From: Acidovorax sp. Leaf160
Lineage (GTDB): Bacteria; Pseudomonadota; Gammaproteobacteria; Burkholderiales; Burkholderiaceae_C
DNA: 64,000 nucleotides
Assembly (NCBI RefSeq): GCF_001424265.1
Contig: NZ_LMOV01000028.1
Span: 108,761-172,760, forward strand
Reading direction: 5' to 3'
Below the pieces are notes generated by a model, which saw nothing but the letters and a program-made list of their open reading frames with translations, had not been told where the DNA came from and did no database searches. The number at the start of each line of letters is the position of its first letter. Positions within the stretch are counted from its first letter, which is position 1. The position numbers and the translations under genes were made by a program. Positions 45,197-57,271 of the stretch are shown piece after piece.

Positions 45197-45961
45197 ATGG
45201 ACACAGCCACCCCAAAGCCCATTGCGTTCAAGGTGCTGACCGTGAACGTCCACAAGGGTTTCACGAGCTTCAACCGCCGCTTCATGCTGCACGAGCTGCG
45301 CGACGCCGTACGCGAGGTGTCGGCGGACCTGGTCTTCCTGCAGGAAGTGCTGGGAACGCACCACAAGCATGCCGGCCGCGTGGAGAACTTCCCGCAGGAG
45401 CCGCACTACGAATTCCTGGCCGACACGATCTGGCAGCAACACGCCTATGGCCGCAACGCGGTGTACGACAACGGCCACCACGGCAATGCCCTGCTGTCGA
45501 AGTTCCCCATCACCCATTACGAGAACCACGACATCTCGGTGACCGGCCCCGAGCGGCGCGGGATGCTGCACTGCGTGCTGCAGCCGCCGGGCAGCCCCAC
45601 GCCGGTGCACGCCATCTGCGTGCATCTGGGCCTGCAGGAGGCGCACCGCCAGCGGCAGCTGCGCCGCATCTGCGACCTGGTGGCCACGTTCGACCCCGAG
45701 GAGCCGGTGGTGCTGGCGGGCGACTTCAACGACTGGCGGGGCCGGGCCCACGAGGTGCTCAAGAAGGGCGCCGGCCTCCACGAGGTGTTCATGCAGGGCG
45801 GCCGCAAGGCGGTGCGCACCTTTCCGGCGTCCATGCCGCTGCTGCCGCTGGACCGGATCTACGTGCGCAACGCCGCGGTGCTGACGCCCGTGACGCTGCC
45901 CCGCAAACCCTGGGACCGGCTTTCCGACCACGCGCCGCTGGCGGCGGAGATCGCGCTGTGA
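45197..45961 (+). CDS. Endonuclease/exonuclease/phosphatase-family protein (YbhP-like)
   Basis: A 254-aa metal-dependent phosphodiesterase-fold protein. Conserved pieces are TVNVHKGF, the glutamate in LVFLQEVLG, the histidine in NGHHGNALLSKFPI, VVLAGDFNDWRGR, and the terminal LSDHAPLAAEIAL. In E. coli the orthologous position next to clsB is held by ybhP. The ATG at 45197 (MDTATPKPIAFKVLTVN) was chosen because the preceding 41 codons are unlike the family. The stop overlaps the clsB start (GTGA). The reaction is unknown; a phospholipid-related substrate is inferred from context. Confidence 0.87.
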   Translation: MDTATPKPIAFKVLTVNVHKGFTSFNRRFMLHELRDAVREVSADLVFLQEVLGTHHKHAGRVENFPQEPHYEFLADTIWQQHAYGRNAVYDNGHHGNALLSKFPITHYENHDISVTGPERRGMLHCVLQPPGSPTPVHAICVHLGLQEAHRQRQLRRICDLVATFDPEEPVVLAGDFNDWRGRAHEVLKKGAGLHEVFMQGGRKAVRTFPASMPLLPLDRIYVRNAAVLTPVTLPRKPWDRLSDHAPLAAEIAL

Positions 45962-47238
45962 GCGGCCCTTCCGCCACACCGTCGAGCGCGGCGCGCAACC
46001 AGCGCGGCGCGAACAGCCGCTGGGTGCCAGGCAACGACTTCGACCTGCTGGAAAACGGCGAGGAGTTCTTTCCCCGCGTGTTCGAGGCGATTCGCGCCGC
46101 CCGGCGCGAGGTGTGGCTGGAAACCTTCATCCTCTTTGAGGACAAGATCGGCCTGCAGCTGCACGCCGCCGTGCTGGAAGCCGCCCGGCGCGGCGTGACC
46201 GTGCACATGCTGGTGGACGGCTTCGGCTCGCCCGACCTGTCCGACCGCTTCGTGGGCGAGCTGGTGGAGGCCGGCGTGCATTTCCGCATCTTCGATCCGG
46301 GCCGCCAGCTCTTCGGCCAGCGGCTGAACGTGCTGCGCCGCATGCACCGCAAGATCGTGGTGATCGACGGCGAGCGCGCCTTCATCGGCGGCATCAATTA
46401 TTCGGCCGACCATGTGGCCGATTTCGGCCCCGAGGCCAAGCAGGACTATTCCGTCGAGGTGCGCGGCCCGCTGGTGGCACAGATGCACGCCTTCGCGCAG
46501 GACGCCGTGGTGCCGCTCAAGCAACGGCGCCGCCTGCGCCAGTTGAACCAGGGCAACGCGTTGGCCGACCGGCCCCACGCCGGGCCGGCCCAGGCCATCT
46601 TCGTCACCCGCGACAACCACAACCACACCAACGACATCGAGCGGCACTACCGCATCGCGTTGCGGTCGGCGCGCCACCGCGTGGTGATCGCCAATGCCTA
46701 TTTCTTCCCAGGCTACCGGTTCGTGCGCGAATTGCGCCGGGCCGCGCAGCGCGGCGTGGACGTGCGGCTGATCCTGCAGGGCCAGCCCGACATGCCCATT
46801 GTCAAGACCGCCGCCGGCCTGCTGTACGACCACCTGCTGCGCGCCGGCGTGCGCATCTACGAATATTGCGACCGGCCGCTGCACGGCAAGGTGGCGCTGG
46901 TGGACGACGAGTGGTCCACCGTGGGGTCGAGCAACCTCGACCCCTTGAGCCTGTCCCTCAATCTGGAGGCCAACGTCATCATCCGTGACGCGGGCTTCAA
47001 CGCGCGGCTGTACGAACGGCTGGCACACCTGATGGAGAACAGTTGCAAGCAGGTGGAACCCGAGCCCAAGGGGCGTTGGGAGGGCCTGCGCCTGGTGCGC
47101 AGCTACTGCGTGTTCCACCTGATGCGCTGGTTCCCCACCTGGGCGGGCTGGCTGCCGAAACACGAGCCGGAGATTTCCCTGGTGGACCAGGCCGCGTTGG
47201 CAGCGGATGTGTCGCAGCGCCCGTCGGGCGCGCAGTGA
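45958..47238 (+). CDS. clsB: Cardiolipin synthase B
   Basis: Phospholipase D-superfamily enzyme condensing phospholipids into cardiolipin (or phosphatidylglycerol in the ClsB type). The protein is 426 aa. Two HKD motifs are present: MHRKIVVIDGERAFIGG (about residue 128) and LHGKVALVDDEWSTVGSSN (about 308). The N-terminal NDFDLLENGEEFFPRVFEAI is typical. The start is GTG at 45958 in a GTGA overlap with the upstream phosphatase, and the end again overlaps the next gene by GTGA. The phosphatase-clsB-ybhN order matches E. coli. Confidence 0.92.
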   Translation: MSGPSATPSSAARNQRGANSRWVPGNDFDLLENGEEFFPRVFEAIRAARREVWLETFILFEDKIGLQLHAAVLEAARRGVTVHMLVDGFGSPDLSDRFVGELVEAGVHFRIFDPGRQLFGQRLNVLRRMHRKIVVIDGERAFIGGINYSADHVADFGPEAKQDYSVEVRGPLVAQMHAFAQDAVVPLKQRRRLRQLNQGNALADRPHAGPAQAIFVTRDNHNHTNDIERHYRIALRSARHRVVIANAYFFPGYRFVRELRRAAQRGVDVRLILQGQPDMPIVKTAAGLLYDHLLRAGVRIYEYCDRPLHGKVALVDDEWSTVGSSNLDPLSLSLNLEANVIIRDAGFNARLYERLAHLMENSCKQVEPEPKGRWEGLRLVRSYCVFHLMRWFPTWAGWLPKHEPEISLVDQAALAADVSQRPSGAQ

Positions 47239-48383
47239 AGCGCGAGCCCACGCGCCCAGCCGCCATGCCGCCCACTCCGCGCGCCGCGTCGCCCGAGCCG
47301 AAGCGGCCTGGGTGGGCAGGCCGCTTCGCCCGGTTGCGCCAGCAGCGCTGGTGGCCGTGGCTACTGACGGGCCTGACTGGCGGCTTCATCGGCTTCGTGC
47401 TCTATCTGCTGTGGCACCAGGGCAGCCGGGTGGATTGGGGATCGGTATGGCATTCGTTCCTGGCCCTGCCCCCCGCCGTGGTCGTGACCGCCGGGGCGCT
47501 GGCCTGGAGCAGCCATCTGCTCTACAGCACCTTCGACCTGTTCGGCCGCCACTACACCGGCCACGGCCTGACGATCGCCCGCACCATGGGCATCACGCTG
47601 ATCGCCTACCCGTTCACACTGAACCTGGGCTCGGTCATTGGCGGGGTGAGTGCCCGCTACCGGCTGTATTCGCGCCAGGGCGTGGGCATCGCACACATCG
47701 GCCATATCGTGGGGCTTTCCATCCTCACCAACTGGCTGGGCTACTTCACGCTTGCAGGCGCCCTGTTCTGGGCGTGGACGCCCCAACTGCCGGAAGGCTG
47801 GGCGGTCGGGGCGCAGGAGCTGCGCTGGGCCGGCACGGGCCTGGCCTGCTTCGGCCTGGCCTATCTGGCGCTGTGCGCGTGGCGCCGGGGCGAACCGCTG
47901 GTGGTGCGCGGGCATGCCCTGCCCATGCCGCACTGGGCGGTCGGCCTGCTGCAGGTGGCAGTGTCGGCGCTCAACTGGGCCCTGATGGCCGCCGCGCTGT
48001 GGTGGCTGACCCAGCGGCAGGCGCCCTATCCGGCGGCGCTGGCCACCATCTTGCTGGGAGCCGTGGCCGGCGTCATCTCGCGCATTCCCGCCGGCCTGGG
48101 CGTGCTGGAAGCGGTGGGCACGGCCGTGCTGTCGGTCAACATGCCGGCGCCGCAGGCACTGGCGGCCGTGCTGGCTTACCGGGCGCTGTACTTCTTCGCG
48201 CCGCTGGGGATGGCCGCCCTGGCGTTCGCGGCCACCGAGCTCTGGTGGCGCCGCCGCGCCGCGCCCGGGGCGCTGCAGGAGACCATAGCAGCACCACCAC
48301 CACCACCGCCACCACCAGCACCCGCACCAGCACCAGCGTCGGCGGCAGCGAACGGCACGAGGCCGTCCAGCCCCGCGCTGTGA
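47235..48383 (+). CDS. ybhN: YbhN-type lysylphosphatidylglycerol synthase transmembrane-region protein
   Basis: A 382-aa integral membrane protein with about seven to eight helices (WPWLLTGLTGGFIGFVLYLL; LPPAVVVTAGALAWSSHLLY; TMGITLIAYPFTLNLGSVIG; and so on). The conserved segment GVSARYRLYSRQGVG is seen. So is the glycine-rich RIPAGLGVLEAVGTAVL of the UPF0104/LPG synthase TM family. The C-terminus is a Pro/Ala tail from a CCA-rich tract. GTG at 47235 overlaps the clsB stop; ATG at 47265 is an alternative. Likely a lipid flippase-like role with ClsB; not proven. Confidence 0.87.
   Translation: MKREPTRPAAMPPTPRAASPEPKRPGWAGRFARLRQQRWWPWLLTGLTGGFIGFVLYLLWHQGSRVDWGSVWHSFLALPPAVVVTAGALAWSSHLLYSTFDLFGRHYTGHGLTIARTMGITLIAYPFTLNLGSVIGGVSARYRLYSRQGVGIAHIGHIVGLSILTNWLGYFTLAGALFWAWTPQLPEGWAVGAQELRWAGTGLACFGLAYLALCAWRRGEPLVVRGHALPMPHWAVGLLQVAVSALNWALMAAALWWLTQRQAPYPAALATILLGAVAGVISRIPAGLGVLEAVGTAVLSVNMPAPQALAAVLAYRALYFFAPLGMAALAFAATELWWRRRAAPGALQETIAAPPPPPPPPAPAPAPASAAANGTRPSSPAL
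48285..48345 (+). repeat. CCA/CAC-rich triplet tract in the ybhN 3' end
   Basis: Runs of CAC/CCA/GCA triplets encode eight consecutive prolines and then PAPAPA. The tract is in frame and lies at the extreme C-terminus, outside the membrane core. Confidence 0.75.
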
Positions 48384-48422
48384 CAGGGCGCCACACCGCC
48401 TGCGCACAGGCATGATCGCGAC

Positions 48423-49577
48423 ATGCCCGGTCACCGCGAAACCCCGCCGCCCTCCTCCCCGTCTTCCCCGTCCTCCATCGCCATCCCGTCACGGGTCGGC
48501 CTCGCGGACGCCGCCGCTGCGCCGCCGCTGTCGGCGGCCCAGCAGCAGTTCAACACCCTGGTGGAGCGGATCGCCGAGGAGCGCGCGCAGCTCGACACCT
48601 GGAATACCGCCATCGCCGCCTACCAGCAGCGCTACGCCCGCGAGCTGCAGCCGCTGATCCGCGACTACCACGCCATCCATGTGGAGCTGGTGCAATGGCT
48701 GGACACCGAGGCCACCAGTCGCATGGGTCTGAGCAAATCGATGCAGCAGACAGCGGGCGAGGTCATCGCCAGCATGGCGGCCTACCTGGCCGACGGGGTG
48801 CTGGACGAAAACACTCGCGCCGCCATGCAGGCCCTGCACGCGCGCTACGGCCCCGAGCAGGGGCCCGCGCCGGCCCCGCCAGCGCCTTCGGCGGCCCCAG
48901 CCCCGGCCCCGCCATCCGACGCGCCCGGCGAGGACGCGGCGGCGGACGACGCCTCGCCCGAGGCGATCCTGGAGCGCGTGGAAGCGCAGATGCGTGCCGA
49001 CCAGGCCCGCGTGGAGGCCGAGCGCCAGCGCCACCGGGCGCAGCGCGCCAGGAAGCCCACCGCCCGGGAGCGGCGCGAGCAGGAGGCGGCCCAGCAGGCC
49101 GGCCAGTCGGTCCGCTCGGTCTACCGGCAGCTGGCCAGCGCGCTGCACCCGGACCGCGAGCCCGACCCCGCGCAGCGCGACCGCAAGACAGCGCTGATGC
49201 AGCGGGTGAATCTGGCCTATGCCGCCGACAACCTGATGGATCTGCTGCAGTTGCAGCTGGAGGTGCAGCAGATCGACCCGGACCATCTCGCCCGGCTGGG
49301 CGAGGAACGCCTGGCGCACTACAACCAGGCGCTGGCCGCCCAATTGGCCGGGCTGCAGCGCGAGTTGCGCGCGATCCAGGACGACTTCAAGGGCCGCTTC
49401 GGCATGACGGCGCCCGGCCAGCTGTCGCCCCAGTCGCTGGACCGGCATGTGCGCGCGCAGGCGCAGCAGCTGCAGGAAGACATCGCCGACTGGCGGTTGC
49501 AGCGACGCGCGCTGGAGCACCCGGCCGAGCTGAAACGCTGGCTGAAGGCGCAAAGCGCGGCCTGGCGCGCCCGGTAA
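48423..49577 (+). CDS. J-domain-like coiled-coil protein of unknown function
   Basis: A 384-aa soluble protein. After a Pro/Ser N-terminus come a helical region (FNTLVERIAEERAQLDTWN; residues about 40-140) and a Pro/Ala linker (about 145-175). A charged Arg/Glu/Ala coiled coil spans about 180-225. A J-domain-like helix-loop-helix with the HPD tripeptide follows: VYRQLASALHPDRE (about 230-243), then MQRVNLAYAADNLMDLL. A further helical tail follows. The HPD suggests it can stimulate a DnaK-type ATPase. The client is unknown. It is preceded by only 39 bp from ybhN and may share its transcript. Confidence 0.75.
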   Translation: MPGHRETPPPSSPSSPSSIAIPSRVGLADAAAAPPLSAAQQQFNTLVERIAEERAQLDTWNTAIAAYQQRYARELQPLIRDYHAIHVELVQWLDTEATSRMGLSKSMQQTAGEVIASMAAYLADGVLDENTRAAMQALHARYGPEQGPAPAPPAPSAAPAPAPPSDAPGEDAAADDASPEAILERVEAQMRADQARVEAERQRHRAQRARKPTARERREQEAAQQAGQSVRSVYRQLASALHPDREPDPAQRDRKTALMQRVNLAYAADNLMDLLQLQLEVQQIDPDHLARLGEERLAHYNQALAAQLAGLQRELRAIQDDFKGRFGMTAPGQLSPQSLDRHVRAQAQQLQEDIADWRLQRRALEHPAELKRWLKAQSAAWRAR

Positions 49578-49676
49578 GTCGTCTGGAGCGCCGCAGCGTG
49601 CAGAAAACGCGCCCCTTCGGTATCATGGGCGCCCCGCGAAACTGCCACACGCCCGATAACCACGGGCCTGCACGCC

Positions 49677-51440
49677 ATGATCCGTCTCTCAGAAATCAAG
49701 CTGCCGCTGGCCGCCTTGCCGGCCGACGCCGGTACCGCCGACTCCCCCGAAAACCCGCACGCCCACCCCGAGGCCGCCCTGCGCGCGCAGGCGGCCGCGC
49801 TGCTGGGCATCGCCACCAGTGCGCTGGCACGCCTGCACGTCCACAAGCGCAGCTTCGATGCGCGCAAGCCCGAGCTGCTGGCGGTCTATCTCCTCGACGT
49901 CACCCTGGCCGACCCGGCGCAGGAGGCCGCGCTGATGGCCCGTCATGCCGCCCACCCCCACATCCAGCCCACGCCCGACATGGCCTGGAAGCCCGTGGGC
50001 CAGGCCCCGGCGAACCTGGCGCACCGCCCGGTCGTCGTCGGCTTCGGGCCGTGCGGCATCTTCGCCGCGCTGGTACTGGCGCAGATGGGCTTTCGCCCGA
50101 TCGTGCTGGAGCGGGGCAAGCCGGTGCGCGAACGCACCAAGGACACCTGGGGCCTGTGGCGCAAGCGCGCGCTGCATGCCGAATCCAACGTGCAGTTCGG
50201 CGAAGGCGGCGCCGGCACCTTCAGCGACGGCAAGCTCTACAGCCAGATCAAGGACCCGCGCCACCTGGGGCGCAAGGTGATGGAAGAATTCGTGCAGGCC
50301 GGCGCGCCGCCCGAGATCCTCTACGTCGCCCACCCGCACATCGGCACGTTCAAGCTGGTCAAGGTGGTGGAGACCCTGCGCGAGCAGATCATCGCCCTGG
50401 GCGGCGAGGTGCGCTTCGAGCAGCGCGTGACCGACGTGGTGGTCGAGACCGACTCCAGCGGCCAGCGCCATCTGCGCGGCCTGCAGGTGCTGGACCAGGC
50501 CACCGGCCAGTCGCACACCTTGCGCGCCGACCATGTGGTGATGGCGCTGGGGCACAGCTCGCGCGACACCTTCGCCATGCTGTACGACCGGGGCGTGCAC
50601 ATGGAAGCCAAGCCATTTTCGGTGGGCGTGCGCATCGAGCACCCGCAGGGGGTGATCGACCGCGCGCGCTGGGGCCGCCATGCCGGCCACCCGCTGCTGG
50701 GTGCGGCCGACTACAAGCTCGTGCACCACGCCAGCAACGGCCGCGCGGTCTACAGCTTCTGCATGTGCCCCGGCGGCACGGTCGTGGCCGCCACCAGCGA
50801 GCCCGGCCGCGTCGTCACCAACGGCATGAGCCAGTATTCGCGCAACGAGCGCAACGCCAACGCCGGCATGGTGGTGGCCATCGACCCGCGCGACTATCCG
50901 CGCGATGCCGATGCCTTCGCCGCGGCGCTGGGCGGCACGCATGGCGTCGAATCGCTGCCCCCCGGCCAGTCGCACCCGCTGGCCGGCATCGTGCTGCAGC
51001 GGCAGCTCGAATCCAACGCCTACCTGCTGGGCGGCAGCAGCTACAACGCGCCCGCGCAGCTGGTCGGCGACTTCCTTGCCGAGCGCGCCTCCACACAGCT
51101 GGGCAGCGTGGAGCCGTCGTACAAGCCGGGCGTGACGATGGTCGACCTGCGCGAGGCCCTGCCTGCCTATGCCACCGAGGCCATGCGCGAAGCCCTGCCG
51201 GCGTTCGGCCGCAAGATCCGGGGCTACGACATGCACGATGCCGTGCTGACCGGTGTGGAAACGCGCACGTCGTCGCCGCTCAAGATCGGCCGGGGCGAGA
51301 ACCTGCAGAGCCTGAACACCGCCGGTCTCTATCCGGCGGGCGAAGGCGCCAGCTACGCGGGCGGCATCTTGTCGGCCGGGGTGGATGGCATCAAGGTGGG
51401 CGAGGCCGTGGCGCGCGCGCTGCTGGGCCAGGCGGCCTGA
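49677..51440 (+). CDS. FAD-dependent dehydrogenase of the COG2509 type
   Basis: A 587-aa flavoprotein. The N-terminal domain (about 1-100; LHVHKRSFDARKPELLAVY) precedes the FAD-binding Rossmann motif VVVGFGPCGIFAALVLAQMG (about residue 119). Conserved QFGEGGAGTFSDGKLYS and a C-terminal FAD motif YPAGEGASYAGGILSAGVDG match this widely conserved but poorly characterised family. KRSFDARK is the typical early signature. The physiological reaction is unknown. It is convergent with the pyrimidine-degradation operon. Confidence 0.88.
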   Translation: MIRLSEIKLPLAALPADAGTADSPENPHAHPEAALRAQAAALLGIATSALARLHVHKRSFDARKPELLAVYLLDVTLADPAQEAALMARHAAHPHIQPTPDMAWKPVGQAPANLAHRPVVVGFGPCGIFAALVLAQMGFRPIVLERGKPVRERTKDTWGLWRKRALHAESNVQFGEGGAGTFSDGKLYSQIKDPRHLGRKVMEEFVQAGAPPEILYVAHPHIGTFKLVKVVETLREQIIALGGEVRFEQRVTDVVVETDSSGQRHLRGLQVLDQATGQSHTLRADHVVMALGHSSRDTFAMLYDRGVHMEAKPFSVGVRIEHPQGVIDRARWGRHAGHPLLGAADYKLVHHASNGRAVYSFCMCPGGTVVAATSEPGRVVTNGMSQYSRNERNANAGMVVAIDPRDYPRDADAFAAALGGTHGVESLPPGQSHPLAGIVLQRQLESNAYLLGGSSYNAPAQLVGDFLAERASTQLGSVEPSYKPGVTMVDLREALPAYATEAMREALPAFGRKIRGYDMHDAVLTGVETRTSSPLKIGRGENLQSLNTAGLYPAGEGASYAGGILSAGVDGIKVGEAVARALLGQAA

Positions 51441-51486
51441 CGCTTCGGCGCCGCGCGCCGCGCGCCGCCCGCTGCGGTACCGCCTG

Positions 51487-52740
51487 CTAGCCCGCGCGTT
51501 CCAGCATCGCCTGCAGCAGCACGTTGCAGCCGGCCTCGATGTGCGCGGGCTGGGCGTCCTCGATCTCGTTGTGGCTGATGCCGTCCTTGCAGGGGATGAA
51601 GATCATTCCTGCCGGGGCCAGCTTGGCCATGTACACCGCGTCGTGCCCGGCGCCGGACACGGCCGGCATGTGGCTGTAGCCCAGCCGGGCGGCGGCGCGG
51701 CCGACGGCCTCCACGCATTCGGCATGGAACTGCTGCGCGGGGTAGCTGGAGACGAGGTCGATCTGCACCTGCACGCCGTGTTCCTGGCCCACCTGCTCGG
51801 CCAGCGCCTTCACCTCGGCCGCCATGGCATCGACCAGCGCATCGGTGCTGTTGCGCAGGTCGATGCTGAACTTGACCCGCCCCGGAATGACGTTGCGGCT
51901 GTTGGGGAAGACCTGCACCATGCCCACGGTGCCCCGGCCATGCGGCGGGTGCCGGTGCGCGGCGGCGACCACGTCCTGCATGATGCGGGTGGCGGCCAGT
52001 AGGGCGTCCTTGCGCAGCGCCATGGGCGTGGGGCCGGCATGCGCTTCCATGCCCGTCACCGTGCAGTCGAACCAGCGGATGCCCAGCACGCCGCTGACCA
52101 CGCCGATGGTCTTGTCGTTGTCCTCCAGCACCGGGCCCTGCTCGATGTGGGTCTCGAAATACGCGCCGATGGGGTGGTCGCCGGGCTCCTGCTCGCCGAT
52201 GTAGCCGATGCGCTCCAGTTCGCCCCGGACGGTCTTGCCTTCGGTGTCGGTGGCGGCGTAGGCATGTTCCAGCGTGAAGGCCCCGGCGAACACGCCCGAG
52301 CCCATCATGACGGGCACGAAGCGCGAACCTTCCTCGTTGGTCCAGAACGCGACCTCGATGGGCGCCTCGGTCTCGATGCCGTGGTCATTGAGCGTGCGCA
52401 CCACCTCGATGCCCGCCAGCACACCGTAGTTGCCGTCGAACTTGCCGCCGGTGGGCTGCGTGTCGATGTGGCTGCCGGTCATGATCGGCGGCAGGCTGTC
52501 GTTGCGGCCCGGGCGCCGCATGAAGCCATTGCCGATCTTGTCGATGGTGACCGACATGCCCGCCTCGCGCGCCCAGCGCGTGACCAGGTCGCGGCCCTGC
52601 TTGTCCAGGTCGGTGAGCGTGAGGCGGCACACGCCGCCCTTGGGCGTGGCGCCGATCTGCGCCAGCTCCATCAGCGAATTCCAGAGGCGCTCGCCGTTGA
52701 TGCGCAGATGGCTGGTGTCTGTTTTCACTGTCGTGTCCAT
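51487..52740 (-). CDS. Zn-dependent N-carbamoyl-beta-alanine amidohydrolase (ureidopropionase type)
   Basis: Last step of reductive uracil degradation: hydrolyses N-carbamoyl-beta-alanine to beta-alanine, CO2 and ammonia. The 417-aa M20 amidase shows metal ligands in MTGSHIDTQPTGGKFDGNYG, the glutamates in FWTNEEGSRFVPVMMGS and a histidine in FETHIEQGPVL. The late ligand region is CKDGISHNE. The dimerisation/lid part is GMEAHAGPTPM. A GGAGAA site precedes the ATG. It lies 101 bp after hydA, with a REP half-unit in the gap. L-carbamoylase activity is the alternative, but the operon argues for the pyrimidine route. Confidence 0.9.
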   Translation of the reverse strand: MDTTVKTDTSHLRINGERLWNSLMELAQIGATPKGGVCRLTLTDLDKQGRDLVTRWAREAGMSVTIDKIGNGFMRRPGRNDSLPPIMTGSHIDTQPTGGKFDGNYGVLAGIEVVRTLNDHGIETEAPIEVAFWTNEEGSRFVPVMMGSGVFAGAFTLEHAYAATDTEGKTVRGELERIGYIGEQEPGDHPIGAYFETHIEQGPVLEDNDKTIGVVSGVLGIRWFDCTVTGMEAHAGPTPMALRKDALLAATRIMQDVVAAAHRHPPHGRGTVGMVQVFPNSRNVIPGRVKFSIDLRNSTDALVDAMAAEVKALAEQVGQEHGVQVQIDLVSSYPAQQFHAECVEAVGRAAARLGYSHMPAVSGAGHDAVYMAKLAPAGMIFIPCKDGISHNEIEDAQPAHIEAGCNVLLQAMLERAG

Positions 52741-52797
52741 GGGGTTCTCCGGGATGTGGGGAAGAAAGCGTCGCGGCGCGCTGGCTGGTTCATTCCA

Positions 52798-52822
52798 CCG
52801 TTGGGCTGAGCCTGTCGAAGCC
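52798..52822 (-). repeat. REP-type half-unit inside the pyrimidine operon
   Basis: CCGTTGGGCTGAGCCTGTCG then AAGCC matches one arm of the units at 18994 and 19131 with few changes. Only one arm is present, so no long hairpin is expected. It sits between hydA and the amidohydrolase gene. Confidence 0.75.
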
Positions 52823-52841
52823 TGCGCGCACGGGCAGCCGG

Positions 52842-55827
<2,986 letters not shown>

Positions 55828-55912
55828 GGCGTGTTCTCCGGGACGTTGCGGGCAGGGGGGCTGAAAGGGTCCGGGCCGTGGTCGGCGCGGGACGCAGGCC
55901 GACAAGCAAGGC

Positions 55913-57220
55913 TCAGGCCGCGATGCGCTGCGGGTTGTTCGGGTGGGTGGTCCAGTTGGCGTATTCGCCCGTCACCGTGCGGCCGGTGCGCGCATCGACC
56001 TCGCCGGGCGCCAGGCTGCGCATGCTGATGCACTCGGGTACCGGGCAGATCGAGGCGCAGAGGTTGCAGCCCACGCATTCCGCCTCGTTCACCTCGAAGC
56101 GGCGCACGCCGCCCTGCTTGTCGAAGGTGATGGCCTGGTGGGATGTGTCTTCGCACACCACATGGCAGCGGCCGCAGCCGATGCAGGCGTCCTGGTCGAT
56201 CACGGCTTTTTCGATGTGGTTCAGGTCCAGATGCTTCCAGTCCTTGACGGTGGGCACCGCCTGGCCGCGGAAGTCGTCGATGCGGTCGTAGCCGTGCGCG
56301 TCCATGAAGTTGGAGAGGCCATCGCACAGGTCCTGCACGATCTTGAAGCCATAGACCATGGCGGCGGTGCATACCTGCACGGTGCCGCAGCCCAGCGCGA
56401 TGTATTCGGCCGCATCGCGCCAGGTGGTGATGCCGCCGATGCCGCTGATGGGCAGGCCGGCGGTCTGCGCATCGCGCGCGATCTCGGCCACCATGTTCAG
56501 CGCGATGGGCTTGACGGCCGGGCCGCAGTAGCCGCCGTGCGAGCCCCAGCCGCCAATGTGGGGGCTCATGGCCATGCGCTCCAGGTCCACCCCCATGACG
56601 GAGTTGATGGTGTTGATGAGCGACACCGCATCGGCCCCGCCCGCCTTGGCCGCGCGCGCGGGCTGGCGCACGTCGGTGATGTTGGGGGTGAGCTTCACGA
56701 TCACCGGCAGGCGGCTGTACTGCTTGCACCAGGCCGTCACCATCTGGATGTATTCGGGCACCTGGCCCACGGCCGCGCCCATGCCGCGCTCGCTCATGCC
56801 GTGCGGGCAGCCGAAGTTCAGCTCGATGCCGTCGGCGCCCGTGTCCTCCACCATCGGCAGGATGCGCTTCCAGCTCTCCTCCACGCAGGGCACCATCAGC
56901 GAGACGATCATGGCGCGGTCGGGCCAGGCGCGCTTGACGCGGCGGATCTCCTCCAGGTTCACGGCCAGCGGCCGGTCGGTGATGAGTTCGATGTTGTTGA
57001 GCCCGATCACGCGCCGGTCCTGCGACATGAGCGTGGCATAGCGCGGGCCGTTGACGTTGACCACGTGCGGGTCTTCGCCCAGGGTCTTCCAGACCACGCC
57101 GCCCCAGCCGGCCTCGAAGGCCCGGGTGACGTTGACCTCCTTGTCGGTGGGCGGCGCCGAGGCGAGCCAGAAGGGGTTGGGGCTGCGGATGCCGAGGAAT
57201 TCGCTGCGGATGTCTGCCAT
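55913..57220 (-). CDS. preA: NAD-dependent dihydropyrimidine dehydrogenase, catalytic subunit
   Basis: FMN/Fe-S subunit that reduces uracil or thymine to the 5,6-dihydro form together with PreT. The 435-aa protein has the class I/II dihydroorotate dehydrogenase-like barrel (LASAPPTDKEVNVTRAFEAG; NFGCPHGMSERGMGAA; KLTPNITD; SGIGGITTWRDAAEYI). Two C-terminal 4Fe-4S motifs follow: CIGCGRCHVVCEDTS and CVGCNLCASICPVPEC (about residues 345-400). The catalytic cysteine loop of DPDs is seen as MVPCVEESW. A CGGAGC site precedes ATG at 57220. It lies 51 bp after preT. Confidence 0.95.
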   Translation of the reverse strand: MADIRSEFLGIRSPNPFWLASAPPTDKEVNVTRAFEAGWGGVVWKTLGEDPHVVNVNGPRYATLMSQDRRVIGLNNIELITDRPLAVNLEEIRRVKRAWPDRAMIVSLMVPCVEESWKRILPMVEDTGADGIELNFGCPHGMSERGMGAAVGQVPEYIQMVTAWCKQYSRLPVIVKLTPNITDVRQPARAAKAGGADAVSLINTINSVMGVDLERMAMSPHIGGWGSHGGYCGPAVKPIALNMVAEIARDAQTAGLPISGIGGITTWRDAAEYIALGCGTVQVCTAAMVYGFKIVQDLCDGLSNFMDAHGYDRIDDFRGQAVPTVKDWKHLDLNHIEKAVIDQDACIGCGRCHVVCEDTSHQAITFDKQGGVRRFEVNEAECVGCNLCASICPVPECISMRSLAPGEVDARTGRTVTGEYANWTTHPNNPQRIAA

Positions 57221-57271
57221 GGGATTGCTCCGGTAGATGCGATGTCGCTTGAGGAAGAACAGGCCGTCGTC

